Assembly: GCA_944392285.1 (NCBI GenBank)
Contig: CALXWF010000065.1
Coordinates: 1 to 8,770, forward strand
Source of the DNA: an uncultured Alphaproteobacteria bacterium
Lineage (GTDB): Bacteria > Pseudomonadota > Alphaproteobacteria > RF32 > CAG-239
Reading direction: 5' to 3'
Length of the DNA: 8,770 bases
Positions 5,455 to 8,770 of the stretch are shown in pieces. Under the pieces are notes generated by a model. That model worked only from the letters and a program-made list of their open reading frames with translations. It was not told where the DNA came from and did no database searches. Position 1 is the first letter of the stretch, and the number at the start of each line of letters is the position of its first letter. Position numbers and translations under genes: made by a program.

Positions 5455-7863
5455 ATGAAAAAAATGCAATGCGAAATGTGCGGAAGTTCTGATTTCATTA
5501 AAGAGAACGGTGCGTTTACATGTCAGAATTGCGGATGCAAATATTCTCCCGAGGAAGCTAAGAAGCTCATCTTGGACGGCAATGTCGTCGTTTCAGGGAG
5601 AATGAAAATAGATGAGAGCGATAAAATTATTAATTATTACACTTTGGCAGAAGAAGCATTTCTCTCCGAAGATTCATCAAAAGCTCTTTCTTATTGCAAT
5701 AAGATTCTTGAAAATGATTGTAAATTTTATAAAGCATGGTTGCTTAAAGCAAAAATTACTTTTTTGACAGAGTTGACGTCTAAAGGAAATAAAGCGGCCA
5801 TGACCAGCTTTGCTAAGGCATGCGATTTTTCCGCACAAATTTCAGAAGATGAGAAGCAAAATGTCCTCAAAGAGCTCTGCAACACTGTTTACGATTATTT
5901 TGAAAACTTAACCGACAAAACTTGCACACTTTCTATTCCAGCAGCCCACCTTAATCGTAGTCTTATGCAAAACTTGCACAAATTTGGCGCTGATAAACTC
6001 TTTGATAGAGAAAAATTAGAAAAAATTATTGATAAGATACATGATGCGGATGATTTTTTTTGCAGCTTTTGTTTTGATTTGAGCGGAAATCATACATGCA
6101 AACATTATGAGACCATCCGAAAATTTGCTCAACAGATTATTGATTTATTAAATTCTGACTTATTGTCTGATACTAACAAACATACCCTGACAGAAACAAT
6201 TTTTGCTTGGCTGGACAAACAGGTCGATGATGTTTCGCAAAATGTTAAAACCTTGGATAAGCTCTATCTTCGAGACCATTATTCAACCACTGATGAGCGC
6301 GACAGTTGTTGCAACACCTTAGATGCCATGGCCTTGCTTTTGAAAGAAATTGATGCCGATGGCAATCAAGAGCTGTATAACAGTATTTGCACCAGATTTG
6401 AAGAAGCCGTTCTTATCATGTGCGACTGGAAATGGTATGGTTCCGGAGGTTCTTATAATTTTTCAGATGAAGCCATTGCCGCATGGCGTAAAAAAATAAA
6501 ACAGGTCAAACAGAAATACCGTGATTTGTCTAATGATGAGGCTAAAAATGATACGACAGAGACTGTTGTTGACGAGGAGAAGCCTCAAGCGGCAAATGAT
6601 ACGGATAATACAACAGAAACAAATTCAGGAGAGACATCTGACAATACCACGAGCGAAAAACTTAAACTGCAAAATGAAAGGAAACAAAAGATAAAAGAGC
6701 TAAAATCGCAAACAAAATTTGATGAAATTGATTTGTGTAATAAAATTTGTTTGTTTTTTTTCGGGGCGGTTTTAGTTATCTTTGCCGGAATTTTTATTTA
6801 TACTTCAATAAGTGACTATAATGCCTATAAAGTTTCTTTAATAGAACATTATTTAAAGTTTTCTCAACCGTCAAAAACACGATTTGAAATTCAAGAAAAA
6901 ATTACCGCCTCTCTTAGTTGGAGAAATGTGGTCACTTCATGCGAAACGTTAAAACAAAAAATTAAGCAAATAAAAAAGATTAAATTAGATTCTGTGGTTT
7001 GTAAGGAAAATAAGCTAAAAGATGGTATTCTCTCCAAAGCAGATTTTACTTTTTTTGCACAAGAGGCCGGCCCTTTAAGTATAAATATTGAGCTTGACGG
7101 AATGAATGCCTCAATGGAAAAAATATCCATCATTGATGAGGCTTCTTTTGCGCAAGCCCTTAAGGAAGGAAATACGCAAAAGGTATCCGAAATGATGAAA
7201 CGCGACGGATATTCTTTTGAAAAAACTTATATTGACGGGGTAACCGCACTTGAATATCTTTTAGATAAAAATGAGGCCATGGTAATTTGGATGCTTGACA
7301 ACGGCCTTGATGCCAACACCTATACCAAAACCGGCATTACCTTGCTTATGCATGCGACTATTCATAATAAGACAAAACTTTTTGATAAACTCTTAGCCTC
7401 TGAGCAGACGAAAGTAAACTTAACCGATAAAAAAGGACGTACCGCTTTGATGTTTGCCGCCATTAAAGGACGCAAATCAATGGTCGAAAAATTAATAAAA
7501 GCAAATGCAGATATTTATATTGCAGATAACTCTAAAAAAACGGCATATAAATATGCTCAGCTGGCCAATAATTCTGAAATAGCAAAAATATTAGGCTCGG
7601 ATAAAATTAGCGTTTATGTATTCTCTGATTTTTGCAACCAATGTAAAAATAAAATTAAAGAGCTTAAACAAATATTGAAAAAATATCCTACTGCCTCGTT
7701 GGATATTCAAAGCAAGGAATCGGTTTATGAAAGATTTCCGAATTATAACGTTGGTATGAATGATATAATTATTTTTGTTTGTTCTGATGAAACCAATAGA
7801 TGTTCTGGACTTCCTTGTTGGAGTAGCGGAGATATTTCAATTTTGATGGGAAAAGGAAAATAA
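5455..7863 (+). CDS. Zinc ribbon-TPR-like-membrane-ankyrin-CxxC multidomain protein
   Basis: An 802-residue protein. Residues 1-30 are a TFIIB-type zinc ribbon (C6/C9 and C23/C26, plus C28). The following YSPEEAKKLILDGNVVVSG linker resembles that of bacterial 'TFIIB-type zinc finger' proteins, which also continue into TPR-like helices. Residues 58-355 are helical, TPR-like at the start (about 60-105). An acidic Asn/Thr/Glu linker (361-400) and a basic stretch (401-421) precede one membrane helix (431-450). Basic residues before the helix predict N-terminus in, C-terminus out. Residues 451-560 are unrecognised. About five ankyrin units span 561-716, clearest at DKKGRTALMFAAIKGRKSM (658-676). 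The tail (717-802) starts VYVFSDFCNQC, a thioredoxin-like strand plus CxxC (C727, C730), with further C776, C783 and C788. AGGA lies ten bases before ATG. Function is unknown; the topology fits a signalling or anchoring link between cytosol and periplasm. Confidence 0.85.
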   Translation: MKKMQCEMCGSSDFIKENGAFTCQNCGCKYSPEEAKKLILDGNVVVSGRMKIDESDKIINYYTLAEEAFLSEDSSKALSYCNKILENDCKFYKAWLLKAKITFLTELTSKGNKAAMTSFAKACDFSAQISEDEKQNVLKELCNTVYDYFENLTDKTCTLSIPAAHLNRSLMQNLHKFGADKLFDREKLEKIIDKIHDADDFFCSFCFDLSGNHTCKHYETIRKFAQQIIDLLNSDLLSDTNKHTLTETIFAWLDKQVDDVSQNVKTLDKLYLRDHYSTTDERDSCCNTLDAMALLLKEIDADGNQELYNSICTRFEEAVLIMCDWKWYGSGGSYNFSDEAIAAWRKKIKQVKQKYRDLSNDEAKNDTTETVVDEEKPQAANDTDNTTETNSGETSDNTTSEKLKLQNERKQKIKELKSQTKFDEIDLCNKICLFFFGAVLVIFAGIFIYTSISDYNAYKVSLIEHYLKFSQPSKTRFEIQEKITASLSWRNVVTSCETLKQKIKQIKKIKLDSVVCKENKLKDGILSKADFTFFAQEAGPLSINIELDGMNASMEKISIIDEASFAQALKEGNTQKVSEMMKRDGYSFEKTYIDGVTALEYLLDKNEAMVIWMLDNGLDANTYTKTGITLLMHATIHNKTKLFDKLLASEQTKVNLTDKKGRTALMFAAIKGRKSMVEKLIKANADIYIADNSKKTAYKYAQLANNSEIAKILGSDKISVYVFSDFCNQCKNKIKELKQILKKYPTASLDIQSKESVYERFPNYNVGMNDIIIFVCSDETNRCSGLPCWSSGDISILMGKGK

Positions 7864-7864
7864 C

Positions 7865-8539
7865 ATGAAAAAAAATAAGTTTATTATTGCAGCTCTTGTT
7901 TCTCTGCAAGGATGTATGAGTTTGCCGGTTGACCAATATCATTATTATCCCGAAACAAAAATTTCGCAAAATTATACCTATGAATTTGCGGAATGTGATA
8001 AAAAATTTCAACCCTATAATGATTGGGCTCTCAAAAAACTTAACCCTATCGGAAAGCAAGATACTATCGGGACTGTTGAAATTCATACAATTGCAAAATC
8101 TGTATCTGCGCCCGAAAGCGCAATTTGGACTATGCCTTCAGTTTTAACACTCGGCATTTCCGGTTTTGTCGGTTGGCCTTATAAAAGAGAAAAAGTTGAA
8201 ATCAGTATGGAAGGCATTGTAAAGACACCAAACGGAACCAGTGTAAAAGCATTTGAAACAAAAGATGACGGAAGCTGTATGGTTGCCATGTATTATGGCT
8301 ATGGCACGCAAGATGCCTTACAATGCGCATATCGCAAGGCTTATCACCGTGCGTTGGATAAACTCATGAAACAAATTGAAGATGATACTCAACTTTCTCA
8401 CTCTTTGAGCGAGCAAAATAAAAAAGATATTCAGAAAAGAAAACAGATTTTAGCTCGCCAAAAAGCCGAAGAGGCTCGCCAAAAAAAGCAACAACAGGAG
8501 AAACTTAATAATTTGCTCAATGAAGTTGATAGCCTGTAA
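7865..8539 (+). CDS. Predicted lipoprotein with charged coiled-coil C-terminus
   Basis: A 224-residue predicted lipoprotein of unrecognised family. The N-terminus MKKNKFIIAALVSLQGC is a short signal peptide with lipobox L14-Q15-G16-C17; Met follows, so outer-membrane sorting is plausible under E. coli rules. The middle (about 68-170) looks like one globular domain: TVEIHTIAKSV, a hydrophobic PSVLTLGISGFVGWPY (91-106), strand KREKVEISMEGIV, and a helical YRKAYHRALDKLMKQI. Cysteines C44, C138 and C154 could form a disulfide. Residues 180-224 are a Lys/Gln/Glu-rich, probably coiled-coil helix (KQILARQKAEEARQKKQQQ). AAGGA ends seven bases before ATG, and the gene begins one base after the preceding stop, implying tight co-expression with the multidomain protein. 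Its periplasmic location makes it a candidate partner for that protein's ankyrin/CxxC part. Confidence 0.85.
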   Translation: MKKNKFIIAALVSLQGCMSLPVDQYHYYPETKISQNYTYEFAECDKKFQPYNDWALKKLNPIGKQDTIGTVEIHTIAKSVSAPESAIWTMPSVLTLGISGFVGWPYKREKVEISMEGIVKTPNGTSVKAFETKDDGSCMVAMYYGYGTQDALQCAYRKAYHRALDKLMKQIEDDTQLSHSLSEQNKKDIQKRKQILARQKAEEARQKKQQQEKLNNLLNEVDSL

Positions 8540-8560
8540 TAAATTTTGGAGATATTGTCA

Positions 8561-8770
8561 ATGTGGATCCTGGCCTTATTTATTGAGTTGATAGTTGTTT
8601 TGGGGTGTGCTTTTTATGCCTCGAAAAACTTTGACAAAGTGTTGTCCGAAAATATAGAAGCCGCCGGACAGAAAGTTGCCAGCTTCACTTATTGTATTGT
8701 CATCACCTTGATTATACAAGGATTGTTTGCTTTTGCTCTTATGCCTTGGCTTAAAAATATTCTTTTTAAT
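8561..8770 (+). CDS. Membrane protein, N-terminal 70 codons (runs off the window)
   Basis: An open frame from ATG at 8561 stays open to the last base, so the 3' end is missing. GGAG (8548-8551) lies nine bases before the start, and the gene begins 21 bases after the lipoprotein stop, on the same strand, so it continues the operon. The visible part has hydrophobic helices at about 2-20 (ILALFIELIVVLGCAFYA) and 42-64 (FTYCIVITLIIQGLFAFAL), joined by a charged loop with FDKVLSENIEAAGQK. No family is recognised. It could be a small two-helix protein or the start of a larger transporter or anchor. Confidence 0.75.
   Translation, partial: MWILALFIELIVVLGCAFYASKNFDKVLSENIEAAGQKVASFTYCIVITLIIQGLFAFALMPWLKNILFN

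Noticed and set aside
7601..7863. Frameshift fusing an unrelated gene to the end of the ankyrin protein
   Set aside because: The frame is continuous, the tail makes a sensible fold with CxxC, and the next gene starts one base after its stop with its own ribosome-binding site.

Overview
The window looks like part of a chromosome from a moderately AT-rich Gram-negative bacterium. Two predicted lipoproteins carry signal peptides with lipoboxes. The intergenic DNA holds imperfect palindromes ending in ATGACA and G-rich tandem units of kinds that are scattered through many bacterial genomes. My guess is a host-associated (gut-type) alphaproteobacterium, but no marker here proves it; cysS alone does not fix the lineage.

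Layout. Positions 1-590 hold no gene. They contain a mosaic of repeats: three full palindromic elements with a shared fold, two partial elements exactly 100 bases apart, and then a tandem array of about 38-base G-rich units that shortens and decays toward the cysS terminator. Next comes cysS (2042 to 615, minus strand), with its own sigma-70-like promoter, a GTG start and a terminator. A second minus-strand unit runs from 3415 to 2170. It encodes a six-helix membrane protein and a META/HslJ-like lipoprotein, coupled by a shared TAAGGAG stop/ribosome-binding site and closed by a strong hairpin at 2115-2153.

Divergently, across about 176 bases of promoter region, a plus-strand operon of at least five genes starts at 3592 and runs off the right edge. 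Gene gaps are 2, 25, 1 and 21 bases. In order it encodes: a YdjI-type SPFH protein with two C-terminal zinc ribbons; a four-helix membrane protein with a cytosolic helical tail; an 802-residue protein (zinc ribbon, TPR-like helices, acidic linker, one membrane helix, ankyrin repeats, CxxC thioredoxin-like tail); a lipoprotein with a charged coiled-coil tail; and the first 70 codons of another membrane protein.

The plus-strand operon is the interesting part. The parts would span every envelope layer: a cytosolic SPFH scaffold, inner-membrane proteins, periplasmic ankyrin and possible redox domains, and a lipoprotein. In Bacillus, YdjI-type SPFH proteins work with zinc-ribbon and membrane partners in a PspA-linked membrane-stress response. 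An analogous but rebuilt envelope system is my inference; no function is demonstrated by the sequence.
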